Shown piece by piece: positions 1 to 8,712 of a stretch of DNA of 64,000 nt. The stretch spans positions 1-64,000 of the forward strand of contig BQMF02000176.1 in assembly GCA_027922465.2 (NCBI GenBank), read 5' to 3'. The notes beneath the pieces are model-generated. The model was not told where the DNA came from. It saw only the letters and a program-made list of their open reading frames with translations, and did no database searches. Each line of letters opens with the position of its first letter. Position 1 is the first letter of the stretch. This DNA comes from Turritopsis dohrnii. Taxonomy: Eukaryota > Cnidaria > Hydrozoa > Anthoathecata > Oceaniidae. Both the position numbers and the translations under genes were made by a program.

Positions 1-1
1 A

Positions 2-412
2 GCTAAAAAGTTGGTACCTCAAGGAACATTCACGAGCAGGGAATTGAATGCCTTTTTAGCAGGTACCTTTTTAGCAGGTGATGTAGAACTTACCTCATTA
101 GGCAAAAACCCTCAAGTAATCAAAACAAATAAGCTCGCTAACGTAACCAAAATTAATTTGCATCTCTCTGAACTTGACAACACTCAAAATCTTGAGAATG
201 GAAAGCTAAGTGATATTTTACTAACCTATCACATGGCTGAACATAGCGACTTCACACATGTTGAGCCTAAAAACCCTCAGTACAAAAAATTAAAAAAATG
301 GTGTATTTCAGTCTCTCACGTTGAAACTCACAGATCAGCATGGCAATATGCTAAAAGAAGACCTGGGAAGAACCATTGTTTTGCACATCCGCTAAACCGA
401 GATAAAAAGTAA
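2..412 (+). CDS. Probable minor capsid (penton-like) protein, 5'-partial
   Basis: The frame is open to the left window edge, so the real start lies upstream; the TTG at 11 is not a convincing start. The visible 136 or so residues contain alternating hydrophobic strands. The stretch after residue 45 (KINLHLSEL, then NGKLSDILL, then a Pro-rich turn and KKLKKW) resembles in spacing the C-terminal part of the 221-residue penton-like protein of Polinton B (50136-50801). A 15-bp tandem duplication near 50-80 repeats the residues FLAG. It lies 26 bp before the capsid gene with a perfect hairpin between them. The minor-capsid assignment is inferred from this pattern and from position; it could be an unrelated structural protein. 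Confidence 0.35.
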   Translation, partial: AKKLVPQGTFTSRELNAFLAGTFLAGDVELTSLGKNPQVIKTNKLANVTKINLHLSELDNTQNLENGKLSDILLTYHMAEHSDFTHVEPKNPQYKKLKKWCISVSHVETHRSAWQYAKRRPGKNHCFAHPLNRDKK

Positions 413-414
413 TA

Positions 415-437
415 ATTAATTATATATCATAATTAAT
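415..437 (+). terminator. 3'-end hairpin between penton-like gene and MCP
   Basis: Perfect 9-bp stem ATTAATTAT / ATAATTAAT with a 5-nt loop, starting 2 bp after the stop codon at 412 and ending 1 bp before the capsid start. It is AT-only, so chance is possible, but it matches hairpins at other Polinton gene ends in this window (2374, 4460, 45876, 51483, 51522, 57972). Confidence 0.4.
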
Positions 438-438
438 A

Positions 439-1750
439 ATGGAGTATGGAAAGAGGTTAAATCCAGAACGTTCACTTAGAACTGCCCGCGGTGTAAAAGG
501 CTCTCGTCAAAAAGTAATTGCCACACACAATCCGAGTGAGATCGATCAAAATCAGTTATTATTGGTTAGGTTTCCAAATTTAGGAAGCGATGATGTTATT
601 ATTCCAGGAACAGCTAATCTAAGTTTTGATATTGAACTCGAGTCGAGAGCTGACACGAAAAGAACATTGGTCAGTAACATTGGGAGAGCTATCGTTAAAA
701 AGTTGGCTGTCAAGTTCGAAGGTAGCGAGATATTGAGCATCGATGACTTTGATCTTTTTGGGTGTTACAGAGATTTATGGTTAACCAAGTTTGAAAAGAG
801 AAACGCGATAAGACAGGGTATCATCATCGATGATGGGTGTACAGAAAATTGTATGAAATTGAGGATTGGTGCTTCCGATAAACCCACCACCCCTATTGAA
901 GCGGACAAAGCCATTGCTGACACCTATAAAAACAAGTTTGTCATTCCACTCGACTTTGAGATGCTAGATAGTACTATTCCATATTATCAAGCGGGTTTAG
1001 GGAATAGGCTTTGCTACGAGATCACATTTAACGACTATAACCGAGTTATCTATTCTGACCCTCCAACTTCTGCCGCAAAAAACCCAGATGCTAAATACAA
1101 AATATCTAACATCTCTCTTGAATATGAGCTTGTGACACAACCCAAGTTGGCTAGACAAATCGCTTCTGAATATCAAAACATGGCTTTGCTCTATGATAGG
1201 ATTTTGCGGCACAGACAAATTAGAGTAAACAAGTCAGACACAACGTGGAATTGGTCATTCAATACACCTGCCAAATCTTTGAAGGGTATCTTAGTTCTGT
1301 TTTGAAGAAGAAGAATCCTACAAACGAGATACCGGTAAATTCTACAATCCAAAGATCAAAAAAGTATCTGTCATCGTTGAGGGTAAGCCTAACCAACTTT
1401 TTGCTCAAGGGATGCAGCCGTTTGAACAATACAATGAGATTTGCAAGTATTTTGCTGAAGGAAAACCAAAAGATAATAGCGTCGGCGAAAACCGAAAGCG
1501 CTTGGGATTACATGATGTAAAAGTCTCTGATTACTTGACAAACAAGTATGCTCTATGGTTAGATTTCAGAACAATTGATGAGAATGCCTTGCATGGGACC
1601 GGTCGAAAGATTGAAAATGCGAGTGAAGGTATCACTTTACAGATTGAAAAGACCGCTGAAACTGCAGGAAACTTAAACGCATATATTTATCTAATAATGG
1701 ACGCTCAATTAAATATTCAAAACGGAGAATTTATGTCTGCATTATATTAG
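439..1750 (+). pseudogene. Polinton A major capsid protein, one frame break
   Basis: Double-jelly-roll-type Polinton major capsid protein, recognised by alignment with the gene at 46517-47765: shared N-terminal RFPNLGSDDVI-like strand, a central LDSTIPYYQAGLGNRL-like region, and a C-terminal segment with the ALHGTGRKIENASEGITLQI-type motif found in both. The start at 439 gives an intact N-terminus. The frame is lost near 1300 (next to TTTTGAAGAAG) and continues one frame over to 1750, so a single small indel splits the gene. It is followed after 4 bp by the ATPase, the same order as in Polinton B. It is either a recent pseudogene or an assembly indel. Confidence 0.75.
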
Positions 1751-1754
1751 TAAA

Positions 1755-2360
1755 ATGAACATACTTTACATGAAAGAACCTCACACAGCATTATTCGTTG
1801 GACCAACATCGTGCGGCAAAACGGATCGTGTTGTAAAATTATTAGAAAATGAATATCTCAATCACTTTGATTACATCGTGATTATATGTCCAACTTTGAG
1901 GTGGAATCAAACATACAGAGATCGGAAGTGGTTTTGGACTGACAACTATGTGATTTTAATTGAACCGCAAGGTCGCTTGTATGAATGGATTAAGGAAATG
2001 ACCACTAATTGTGCTGGATATAAAACCTTATTCCTCATTGACGACATAATCGCTGATGAGGAATTGGACAAAAAGAGACAGCCTTTGCTCGAGTTGGCAA
2101 TTAGTGGTCGCCATCGAAACCATTCGCTATGGTTACTTACACAATCATACACGGCTATACCTAAAAATTTACGACGGCAAGCTAAAATGTTATATGTGTG
2201 GTATCCAAAAGATAGAAACGATCTAGCCGCCATTCATGAAGAGAACGATGTCATTGATTCGCGAGAAGAATTGAAAAATGTCAAGGAAAAACTGAAAGGA
2301 GGGAAACACACATGCCTAGTCATGAGAATGGAACACCCAAGAACGCACATGATTTGTTAA
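1755..2360 (+). CDS. A32-like (FtsK-HerA) genome-packaging ATPase
   Basis: A 201-residue P-loop ATPase expected to pump the element's DNA into capsids. Walker A is GPTSCGKT near residue 17, Walker B is LFLIDD near residue 93, followed by a SGRHRNHSLWLLTQ sensor-like segment and an RRQAKMLYVWYP motif. All are shared with the 204-residue ATPase at 45897-46511. It starts 4 bp after the capsid stop, so the two are probably expressed together. The length is normal for Polinton and adenovirus/virophage-type packaging ATPases. It is intact. Confidence 0.9.
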   Translation: MNILYMKEPHTALFVGPTSCGKTDRVVKLLENEYLNHFDYIVIICPTLRWNQTYRDRKWFWTDNYVILIEPQGRLYEWIKEMTTNCAGYKTLFLIDDIIADEELDKKRQPLLELAISGRHRNHSLWLLTQSYTAIPKNLRRQAKMLYVWYPKDRNDLAAIHEENDVIDSREELKNVKEKLKGGKHTCLVMRMEHPRTHMIC

Positions 2361-2373
2361 ACAAGTTGATATA

Positions 2374-2398
2374 TTTGTTACATGACTCTTGTAACAAA
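2374..2398 (+). terminator. 3'-end hairpin after ATPase
   Basis: Perfect 9-bp stem TTTGTTACA / TGTAACAAA with a 7-nt loop, 14 bp after the ATPase stop and just before the end of the convergent gene at 2409. The ATPase of Polinton B has a hairpin in the equivalent place (45876-45904) with an unrelated stem sequence. Confidence 0.55.
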
Positions 2399-2408
2399 AA
2401 CTATAAGA

Positions 2409-2627
2409 CTACTGTAAGTCTCCTATAAGACTACTGTAAGAGAATAATTTACGTCTCAATACAGGATCTAGAATTTTACCAATATGTTTAATCCTCGATT
2501 CAAAGCGTACTCTGTCAACAGCAGCCTCTATCCAGTTACTTCTACGAGATTCACAAGCAGAGATATAATGGACCATTACTATATCATTAAAAGTAACCCT
2601 TTTTGTATCTTGATGGGAAAATATCAT
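2409..2627 (-). CDS. Small GADD34/PPP1R15-like PP1-docking protein (candidate)
   Basis: An intact 72-residue ORF facing the ATPase. Residues 10-13 form an RVxF-type protein phosphatase 1 docking motif (RVTF, preceded by Lys), followed by V-M-V-H. After about 12 residues come a Trp (32), DR (38-39), RF (41-42) and RI (45-46). This order and spacing is the signature of the conserved C-terminal core of PPP1R15/GADD34, which directs PP1 to dephosphorylate eIF2-alpha. Viral relatives are known in herpes simplex virus (ICP34.5) and African swine fever virus (DP71L), and the latter is also very short. The inferred role is keeping translation running during host stress. No counterpart is seen in Polinton B. 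The call rests on motif reading only; a short chance ORF is the alternative. Confidence 0.55.
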   Translation of the reverse strand: MIFSHQDTKRVTFNDIVMVHYISACESRRSNWIEAAVDRVRFESRIKHIGKILDPVLRRKLFSYSSLIGDLQ

Positions 2628-2669
2628 CGAACATAATTGTTTAAGTAAACAATGTGTATTTATTTAACA

Positions 2670-2710
2670 ATGTTAGAATATATCAACTTTATATTATTAA
2701 ACATCATCAT
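2670..2710 (+). repeat. Vestigial duplicate of the start of the 2823 gene
   Basis: About 35 bp around the second to twelfth codons of the gene at 2823 (reading GAATAT.TCAACTTTATATTATTAA) recur some 155 bp upstream, preceded by ATG and T instead of ATGA. The duplicate does not stay open. It looks like remnants of a small tandem duplication of the gene's 5' end. Confidence 0.6.
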
Positions 2711-2822
2711 CCTCTTATAATTATTTAAGACAAAATAATTATAAGAAGATAGCAAACTCTTATACAGCAAATTTCAACAAAATTATAAGAGAGTATAAGA
2801 AAATTATAACAAACACAACAAA

Positions 2823-3467
2823 ATGATAGAATATGTCAACTTTATATTATTAAGCATACTGCTGATCTCGCTATTTTACTTTTATTTTGTGTTAAAAAAA
2901 TACCTCTCTCTAATAAAAATGGCGGAAACAGCGATCGATAATTTAATCAACCAGAGTTATGATGTTCCGGGTGAATTTCCACCTTTAGATGGTAAAAGAC
3001 AAAAACTGCTAGAGTGTGTCTTAACTGGAAATAGCAAGCTATACTTAGGGAAAATGTACACGGAAGAGCAAATTAACAAACTCAAAGATGAAGAGGTAGA
3101 AAAACTTTTTAGTATCTATGAGGCTAAACTATCAGGTCAAATGGTAAAATCCTTGGGGAAATCACTCATACGTATTTATTCCATGGGAGCTTGTGCAACG
3201 TTAGGAATAAACAATCAAGATGCGTTGAGCAATGACCTGGAAACTGACCCCTTCTTAAACTCTGCCCTTCAAAGATTTACATGTGACTTATATTATAAAT
3301 TCGGCTCATTATTAGCACCACTCAGTGTTGGACTTATTACTGGGAAGCATTATATCAATGAAAGGAATTTAAATAAATCCGATGATAATATAAATACAGT
3401 AGATAATAAAAATGTCAGAAGAACAGACTCCCATTCAAGTGACAACGAAGAACCCAAAAAAGGTTGA
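2823..3467 (+). CDS. Conserved Polinton membrane protein (214 aa)
   Basis: N-terminal membrane anchor (residues about 5-30, very hydrophobic), then a soluble helical domain with the recognisable stretch EEQINKLKDEEVEKLFSIYE, a second hydrophobic segment near residues 165-185 and a polar tail. It is homologous to the 218-residue protein at 56395-57051, which has the same architecture. Its 3' end overlaps the start of the next gene by 56 bp, and the same pair overlaps by 92 bp in Polinton B, so the overlap is an old feature. Function unknown; position next to capsid and ATPase genes suggests a virion or assembly role. Confidence 0.7.
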   Translation: MIEYVNFILLSILLISLFYFYFVLKKYLSLIKMAETAIDNLINQSYDVPGEFPPLDGKRQKLLECVLTGNSKLYLGKMYTEEQINKLKDEEVEKLFSIYEAKLSGQMVKSLGKSLIRIYSMGACATLGINNQDALSNDLETDPFLNSALQRFTCDLYYKFGSLLAPLSVGLITGKHYINERNLNKSDDNINTVDNKNVRRTDSHSSDNEEPKKG

Positions 3468-3756
3468 AGCGGGTAAGAAGTTGGCGGAATACAACCGTAA
3501 AAAACGAGAACAATTAAAACAAGTGTCACCTCAAAAAGAAATGGAGAAGCCCGATGACTCTCTCACCAAACCAAATGAACAACCCATGAACTACACCTAT
3601 GGTGTAGGTGGAATAATAGCTCTCGGTTTAGTTGGTGGATTTGCTTATTTTGTGTATAAAAAGAAAGAGCAAATATTACCCCATGGGTCACCATCCACCC
3701 CCATTCCACAAAAATCTAAAATACCATTGAAAATCAATAAACATGAAATGGAATAA
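3412..3756 (+). CDS. Conserved single-span membrane protein (114 aa)
   Basis: A basic N-terminus with the motif AGKKLAEYNRKKRE (residues 19-32), a Pro/Gln-rich linker, one transmembrane segment of Gly-rich type (GVGGIIALGLVGGFAYFVYK) and a basic C-terminal tail. The homolog at 56130-56486 has SGKKLAEWNRKNKK in the same place and the same single span. Its 5' end overlaps the preceding gene. Function unknown; the basic N-terminus could bind DNA or capsid, which is inference. Confidence 0.7.
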   Translation: MSEEQTPIQVTTKNPKKVEAGKKLAEYNRKKREQLKQVSPQKEMEKPDDSLTKPNEQPMNYTYGVGGIIALGLVGGFAYFVYKKKEQILPHGSPSTPIPQKSKIPLKINKHEME

Positions 3757-3786
3757 AAAGAAAAAAATGTATATATAACAACAAAC

Positions 3787-4014
3787 ATGGACAAGAAAAG
3801 TATCATCAACGATTTATATCATGCATCAGTCGTCTGCGTTTTCGCTATCGGCTACTCTATGCTAGGAAAAAAGGTGTTAAAAATGACACCACCCTCTATT
3901 CAAAAGTTCGACTTGGAAGATACGGGAAAACTAGTTGCCATTATCGCCGCTAGTGAAGTGACAAAGGACTACTTAATCAAACAAAAGATTTTACCTGAAA
4001 ATATCAATATCTAA
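3787..4014 (+). CDS. Small conserved Polinton protein (75 aa)
   Basis: Homologous to the 73-residue protein at 55908-56129. Shared features are an N-terminal amphipathic or weakly hydrophobic helix ending in GKK, a short Pro/Ser segment, then LDL/FDLEDTGKL and a helix ending in a D-Y-x-x-K-Q motif. It is the third gene of a four-gene run in the same order in both elements. The next start codon lies 2 bp after its stop. Function unknown. Confidence 0.65.
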   Translation: MDKKSIINDLYHASVVCVFAIGYSMLGKKVLKMTPPSIQKFDLEDTGKLVAIIAASEVTKDYLIKQKILPENINI

Positions 4015-4016
4015 AT

Positions 4017-4439
4017 ATGGCTTCTATCGCAATGATGTTGGGTGGAGCTTTGGCTAACGCTTTGGCTTTCACAGGATCAAGCTATCTGTTTTCAAGTTTA
4101 TCCAAAGACAGAATCGATAGGGAAAGAAAACGTCATGATTTGGCCATAGAAAAATTACAAAAAGCACAGATTGAATGGCAGCAAAAACGACAGGAAAGGA
4201 TCGATTTCATCAATAAGCAGCTCATGCTCGAAAAGAAGGCTGATTCAAAATTCATAGAGCTAAATGATGCAATGAGAGAGTACAATAGGGTGTTTAGTAA
4301 TCATCTTGAACCGCTACCACGAGAGCCTGTATTGAGCGACTTTTATACACCGAGTCATGATCAACATGAAAGGGAATTGACTTTTATAGCTATGAGTATG
4401 CTCGGTATTGGTGGAATTGTGTGGTATTTTGAAAGATGA
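4017..4439 (+). CDS. Conserved two-span coiled-coil protein (140 aa)
   Basis: A hydrophobic Ala/Gly-rich segment at residues 3-25, a long charged helix likely to form a coiled coil (residues 28-80), a PLPREPVLSDFYTPS motif (about 100-114) and a C-terminal hydrophobic segment ending in a Tyr/Phe-Glu/Arg tail. The 136-residue protein at 55493-55903 has the same layout, including PLPPRPELTDFYNPS. It probably spans or anchors in a membrane with both ends. Function unknown. Confidence 0.7.
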   Translation: MASIAMMLGGALANALAFTGSSYLFSSLSKDRIDRERKRHDLAIEKLQKAQIEWQQKRQERIDFINKQLMLEKKADSKFIELNDAMREYNRVFSNHLEPLPREPVLSDFYTPSHDQHERELTFIAMSMLGIGGIVWYFER

Positions 4440-4459
4440 AGACCATCAACAAAAAAATT

Positions 4460-4482
4460 ATGTTACACGTATCGTGTAACAT
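4460..4482. terminator. Bidirectional 3'-end hairpin between convergent genes
   Basis: Perfect 10-bp stem ATGTTACACG / CGTGTAACAT with a 3-nt loop, centred in the 59-bp space between the stops of the convergent genes 4017-4439 and 4499-5782. Being palindromic, it can act for both transcripts. Confidence 0.6.
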
Positions 4483-4498
4483 ATACACTTTCAGATGG

Positions 4499-5782
4499 TT
4501 ACCGTCTAGTGACAAGGTATGTATAGATCATCCATCCAACCCCTACAATCAGAGCCCATAAATTTTGACTTAACCAACCTACAACTTCTTTTGCTCTGTT
4601 CAATATCCATGATACGATAGACCCAATTATTCCTGGTAAAGCCTCTGCCGGTTTAGATGCTAATCTACCTAGAAGTGATGCTAACGCTTTTAGTTTATTT
4701 TTTATCCATTCCTTTGCATCGTTCTTTTTATCACCACCTTTGTCAGGATTTTGCGAAGAGTTTCCAGCTGCTGATGGTAACAAAGCTTCCACAAGAACAC
4801 CGATAGCCATACCAAACGCTGTCAGAATGCTAACGATTGTGATACCTTGTTCACGGAATAGTGTTCGTATCCTTTCACCTAATGTGGTATCTTTGTCAAG
4901 GACTTTAGCAATGGTTTCTTTGATGTTCGTAACTTGACTGTTTAATTTACCTTTGAGAATATCAATGTTCTCTTTCCTAGCTTTCAACTCTTCATGTAAT
5001 CCCTCCACTCTCTCTTCAACCTCTTTTCGTTGTTCATCTGTGTATGTCGCATCGTTTTCCATCTCCTCCAACTTGTTTTTCTCTCGATCGATATGCTGTT
5101 CTATTCGAACCTTTTTTGCAACCTCTTCCTGAAGACCTCCTCTAATGTTTCTCAGCGCCTTATCCAATCCTAACAGCTCACGTACAGGATATTCAAATAG
5201 ATCGCCGGTCTGAGTCATTTCATGATCGATAGATTGTTGTCTAAGCGTTGAAATTAAATCTTCCGTACTATTTGCAATGTTCCCTGTAATTTCCTCAAGC
5301 TCTACATCACTCGATTTTGTGATTTTAGATGATGAAGGGAGTTCTTCTTGTATTTTGTTTAACATAACTGCTTGTTGTGCTGTTATTTTGCCAATAGGTA
5401 TATCAAACCCTAATTTACGTAACCCCTCCTTACGCAATATATCAGCTATAGTACCGGTAGCCCTTAGTATTCCATTTCTCCTTGTCAATGGATCGCTACT
5501 GTCTTTGTAGTATAATTTACCTTCTCTGATTTCAAACAGATCGGTATGTTTGGAATTAGGTTTTTCCTGATTGAGGCTTTCAGATAATCTTTTTAATATA
5601 TCATCAACATAACTGCTTAAAAGTTCGATTCTTTGACTTGTATCTGACGTTTCTCGTTCACCTGATGTATGTATCTGTGCACCCGTACGGTCACCGGTCG
5701 GTATGAGAGGAAACGTCTCATCGGTTGTTTCATCTGTCGTCATACCATGTTCTCCAAAGGGATCTATGTCAATGTCTGCCAT
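4499..5782 (-). CDS. Long coiled-coil Polinton protein with C-terminal membrane segments (427 aa)
   Basis: Acidic, Thr/Ser-rich N-terminus; a small globular region with EIREGKLYYKD (near 85); a long predicted coiled coil (about 215-285); then a strongly conserved C-terminal third beginning DKDTTLGERIRTLFREQG (near 298). This third has a hydrophobic segment, a Gly/Asn-rich linker, an ALPGIIGSIVSW motif and a final membrane segment. It is homologous along most of its length to 47782-49071. Family function is unknown to me; the architecture of stalk plus membrane-active C-terminus suggests a virion surface or membrane-penetration protein, which is inference. It is divergent from the 5838 gene. 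Confidence 0.7.
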   Translation of the reverse strand: MADIDIDPFGEHGMTTDETTDETFPLIPTGDRTGAQIHTSGERETSDTSQRIELLSSYVDDILKRLSESLNQEKPNSKHTDLFEIREGKLYYKDSSDPLTRRNGILRATGTIADILRKEGLRKLGFDIPIGKITAQQAVMLNKIQEELPSSSKITKSSDVELEEITGNIANSTEDLISTLRQQSIDHEMTQTGDLFEYPVRELLGLDKALRNIRGGLQEEVAKKVRIEQHIDREKNKLEEMENDATYTDEQRKEVEERVEGLHEELKARKENIDILKGKLNSQVTNIKETIAKVLDKDTTLGERIRTLFREQGITIVSILTAFGMAIGVLVEALLPSAAGNSSQNPDKGGDKKNDAKEWIKNKLKALASLLGRLASKPAEALPGIIGSIVSWILNRAKEVVGWLSQNLWALIVGVGWMIYTYLVTRR

Positions 5783-5837
5783 TTTATTTATTTAGAGGAT
5801 AATTTATTATTAATTATGTTATAACAAACCTCTAAAT
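5783..5837. promoter_or_regulatory. Divergent promoter with 9-bp inverted repeat at each start codon
   Basis: The 55 bp between the start codons of the 4499-5782 (minus) and 5838-6434 (plus) genes is AT-rich. It carries CCTCTAAAT directly abutting the plus start (5829-5837) and its exact inverted copy near the minus start (5790-5798). Symmetry suggests one shared bidirectional control region. Confidence 0.5.
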
Positions 5838-6434
5838 ATGAATGTTAAAATTTATCCAAAACTACCCACTGCTCCTGAGGATTTGAATGAGCAGGAAAAG
5901 TTTAACGCAAGCGTAATAAATTCAGAATTTGAAGAGTTGATAAAACTTAAGAACAAGTTTAGCATCAAGCTCAAGAGATACAACAAGGCGATAGAACGAT
6001 CGATGCTACTAAATGCTAACTCAAGCGCTATAACCATCGGCTCTGGCATCGGTTCAATTGCAACAGGGGCTACTATTATCGGAATACCTATTTCTGCAGG
6101 ATTAGGTGGTGTAGCCTTAGCCGGCTCTATCTGTACCGGACTTACCACAGTTGTCATCAAAAGATATCAAAAGAAAGTAGAAAAAGTGATAAAATTATAT
6201 GATATTGCTACATCCTCAATCGCTGTGTTCGAAACTAACATAAGTCAGGCGCTGACTGATGGAAGGATCAATTACAAAGAATTCCAGGTTTTGCAGGGAA
6301 CATATTACAAAGCTTTAGAAGGACTTAGTTCTACAGATAGAAAGATGAAGACTGAAACCCAAAATCAATTTCAAAAAAGTTTGATGGTAGAACTTCAAAA
6401 CTTGAAAAAGTCAATAACCGAAAATGGTTACTAG
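5838..6434 (+). CDS. Two-membrane-segment Polinton protein (198 aa)
   Basis: N-terminal YPKLPTAPED-like segment, a helical region, two adjacent Gly/Ile-rich hydrophobic segments (residues about 58-105), then a basic linker, a helix with YDIATSSIAVFE and an EF-like stretch DGRINYKEFQ. The protein at 50806-51459 has the same plan (LYPVLPDPE, two spans, DGTIDHPEF), so they are homologous despite low identity. Function unknown; the double Gly-rich hairpin is reminiscent of membrane-active proteins, which is inference only. Confidence 0.65.
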   Translation: MNVKIYPKLPTAPEDLNEQEKFNASVINSEFEELIKLKNKFSIKLKRYNKAIERSMLLNANSSAITIGSGIGSIATGATIIGIPISAGLGGVALAGSICTGLTTVVIKRYQKKVEKVIKLYDIATSSIAVFETNISQALTDGRINYKEFQVLQGTYYKALEGLSSTDRKMKTETQNQFQKSLMVELQNLKKSITENGY

Positions 6435-6640
6435 GATGTGCTTGTGTGTGCTCAGCGCTTATTATGACAAACGAATCGTAGCCGATGATGGGATACACAC
6501 CAAACCACTATACTAATCGAAATTCATTCTCGATAACACTTATTAACGCGTTTCACGTTAATAATCCCCCTTATTTCCACCGTTAAAAAATATAGTAAAT
6601 TCTCGATAAAATTATGAACATCGAAAAGTGGGCCTATATT

Positions 6641-7206
6641 GACCCTCACCTACTACTACATTGCATTGCTCGCACTCCTCCAAAGACGTTTTTCGGCTGA
6701 TTTCCAGTACCAAATAAAATTTAGGCCCAAATGATGCGTCACCCCATCACCCGTATCGCTGACCACAAAAAACGTCAGTTATCCCTATTGGTTCTCGAGA
6801 TATTTCCCCAAAAACGTCGCGTTCGATTGGGGATGCAATGCAATGATTCCCCGTGATCATAAAAAACTGACGTCAAATGATGCCACGTGCTTTTGGAATG
6901 ATCGTGAAAAAAGTGTCTCTCGCTTCTACGTGGTTTTACGCGCACATAAGAGGATGATGATCGTAAAAATTAAACAAATATATCACTCTCTAAAATAAAA
7001 GTGTGACACACAGCGCGGATTATTATAATAAGACTAGTATCCCGGGTAAAAACTTTTTACCGAACTTAACTTCGAAAACATTAGGTCAAATCCACCATTC
7101 CCGTGTACGTACCCCGTGACGAAAAAATAAATCATAGAATCGCAACTCAAAAACATCCCAGGTGGTGTCGCTCGCCACCCATGTTCAGTATGCGTTGTGT
7201 CGCAAA
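6641..7206 (+). repeat. Dispersed repeat family, copy 1 (internally rearranged)
   Basis: Contains three blocks shared with other copies: TGCTCGCACTCCTCCAAAGA (also at 8716), the 170-bp block starting near GTACCAAATAAAATTTAGGC (6706; also 9170 and about 23905), and CTCTCTAAAATAAAAGTGTG (6987; also 8907 and 9451). A GTCGCTCGCCACCCATGTTC block near 7168 recurs with variation at 23000 and 23700. No ORF of note. It looks like a non-autonomous element of unknown class. Between 6435 and 6640 I see only AT-rich sequence. Confidence 0.6.
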
Positions 7207-8712
7207 ATTTAAGTCGTGAAAAGTTTTTACAGGCATTAATTTATTAATTCGTTTCTTACAGAATATATATCTATACGCAGAAGAGAAGAAACGCTCATAA
7301 AAAAGTGCAATATATAACACAGAACTGTTTACCCAGACATACAAAACCAAACATAACAAAATGTTAATTCAAAACAAATTGATACCTTCCTACTTTTTCT
7401 TCTGTTCCAAAGTTACTACTCGACTGCAACCATTAATGAATTTTTGAAATGATATAGTCTGTTCTTCCCAAAACCATCAACGTCATGATTAAAACCATGA
7501 GTTTCATTTTTTTTATGCTTTTTTTATTATTACCTAAAAAATTAATACTTAAATTGTAATACCGAAAACCTACTCATGCTATAACAATATTGAAATAAAA
7601 AATAAAACAAAAAGAAAGAAAAAAACAAAAAAAAATTCAAGTACGCATTTATCCTAAAGATAACAATTAAAAACAAAATTTGGTCTATAAAGTCAACCGA
7701 TACGGTGAGTCATTACAGGTTCACTCAACACTGGAGCTGAACAGAATAAAGACTTTTACCTGACATACACAACCAAACATCAAATTAATAAAAATAATTG
7801 AAACAACGAAATGCCCTACTTTGACCAAAACCATAATTGAATACCCAGAAGATATTAAAAGCAACAAATAAAAACATAATGCTAAACTTATATACCTAGC
7901 AAGTATGTATGTAGCAATTAACATAACACAAAATAATGAATGCCGTAAACAAATATAAACTGAAGAAAAATATACCCCAGCAATGCTTCTTTTTTGCAGT
8001 ACAATTGCAATGAAATATATAATCCATTCTTCTCTTAAATAACCTTCTCAACATACATTTATAAATTTCGTTTATAAATAGCTACACTTTTTCTTTTCTG
8101 ACCTAAAAGAAAAAGATTTCAGTAAAGAACAGCTACAATACTTTACTACTACTGCAACCATATTTAAGCAAACCAAAGCAAAGGGCATAAATAGCTGGTA
8201 GAAAGGCAGACAAAGCATCAAACATCGTCAATAGATACAATTTGACAGCATAACACGTTCCCTACTTCCACAGCCATGAGAAAGGAAAACAGTCATAGCT
8301 GTGGGACCATTTTTAATTGATCTGTAAATAAATAAATCAAATCAAATCTTCTTTGCTAACTATAAATATAATAATAGCGCGCGTTACCAAAACGAATTAC
8401 TGTCGTCTTCGTTTTTCATTCTGTAGCATATAAACTAAACGAAAGAACTCATATAATAAGATATCCATTCAAAGCTATAGTATTTAATCTTTCAAAACTA
8501 AATTAAAACCATTCCTTACTGTGTAAATAAACATCATTTTGTTCTGCATACCTTCGTGCATACAAACCTGTGTTTCTTCGTCAGTTCTTTCGTCGATTTG
8601 CTGCCTAAAACAATCAAATTTAAATTAAAATATTCGTATACAAAAAGAAACACGTCTTCTTCGCGAAGTTTCTTGCTCACGAAATGATCGTTGACAAATT
8701 TCGAACGATTAA
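7207..8712. other. No gene recognised
   Basis: AT-rich intergenic sequence with scattered poly-A runs (7590-7640). Short ORFs on both strands have no recognisable motif or coherent codon pattern. Confidence 0.5.

Larger units (their letters stand above)
1..6434 (+). mobile_element. Polinton/Maverick A, partial, truncated at both sides
   Basis: A block of nine genes homologous and largely syntenic to the structural genes of the complete Polinton at 44937-62404: capsid, packaging ATPase, four small membrane proteins, a long coiled-coil membrane protein and a two-segment membrane protein. Polymerase, integrase and terminal inverted repeats are not visible. The left side runs off the window, and after 6434 the sequence turns into dispersed repeats, so the right side is deleted or replaced. 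All genes except the capsid gene are open. The proteins differ clearly from those of Polinton B, so this is a separate lineage, not a recent copy. Confidence 0.85.

Noticed and set aside
1..6434. Prophage or bacterial phage block (packaging ATPase, small membrane genes, short spacers)
   Set aside because: Gene homology to a complete Polinton with TIRs at 44937-62404, and surrounding spliced animal genes and transposons, make it a eukaryotic virus-like element.
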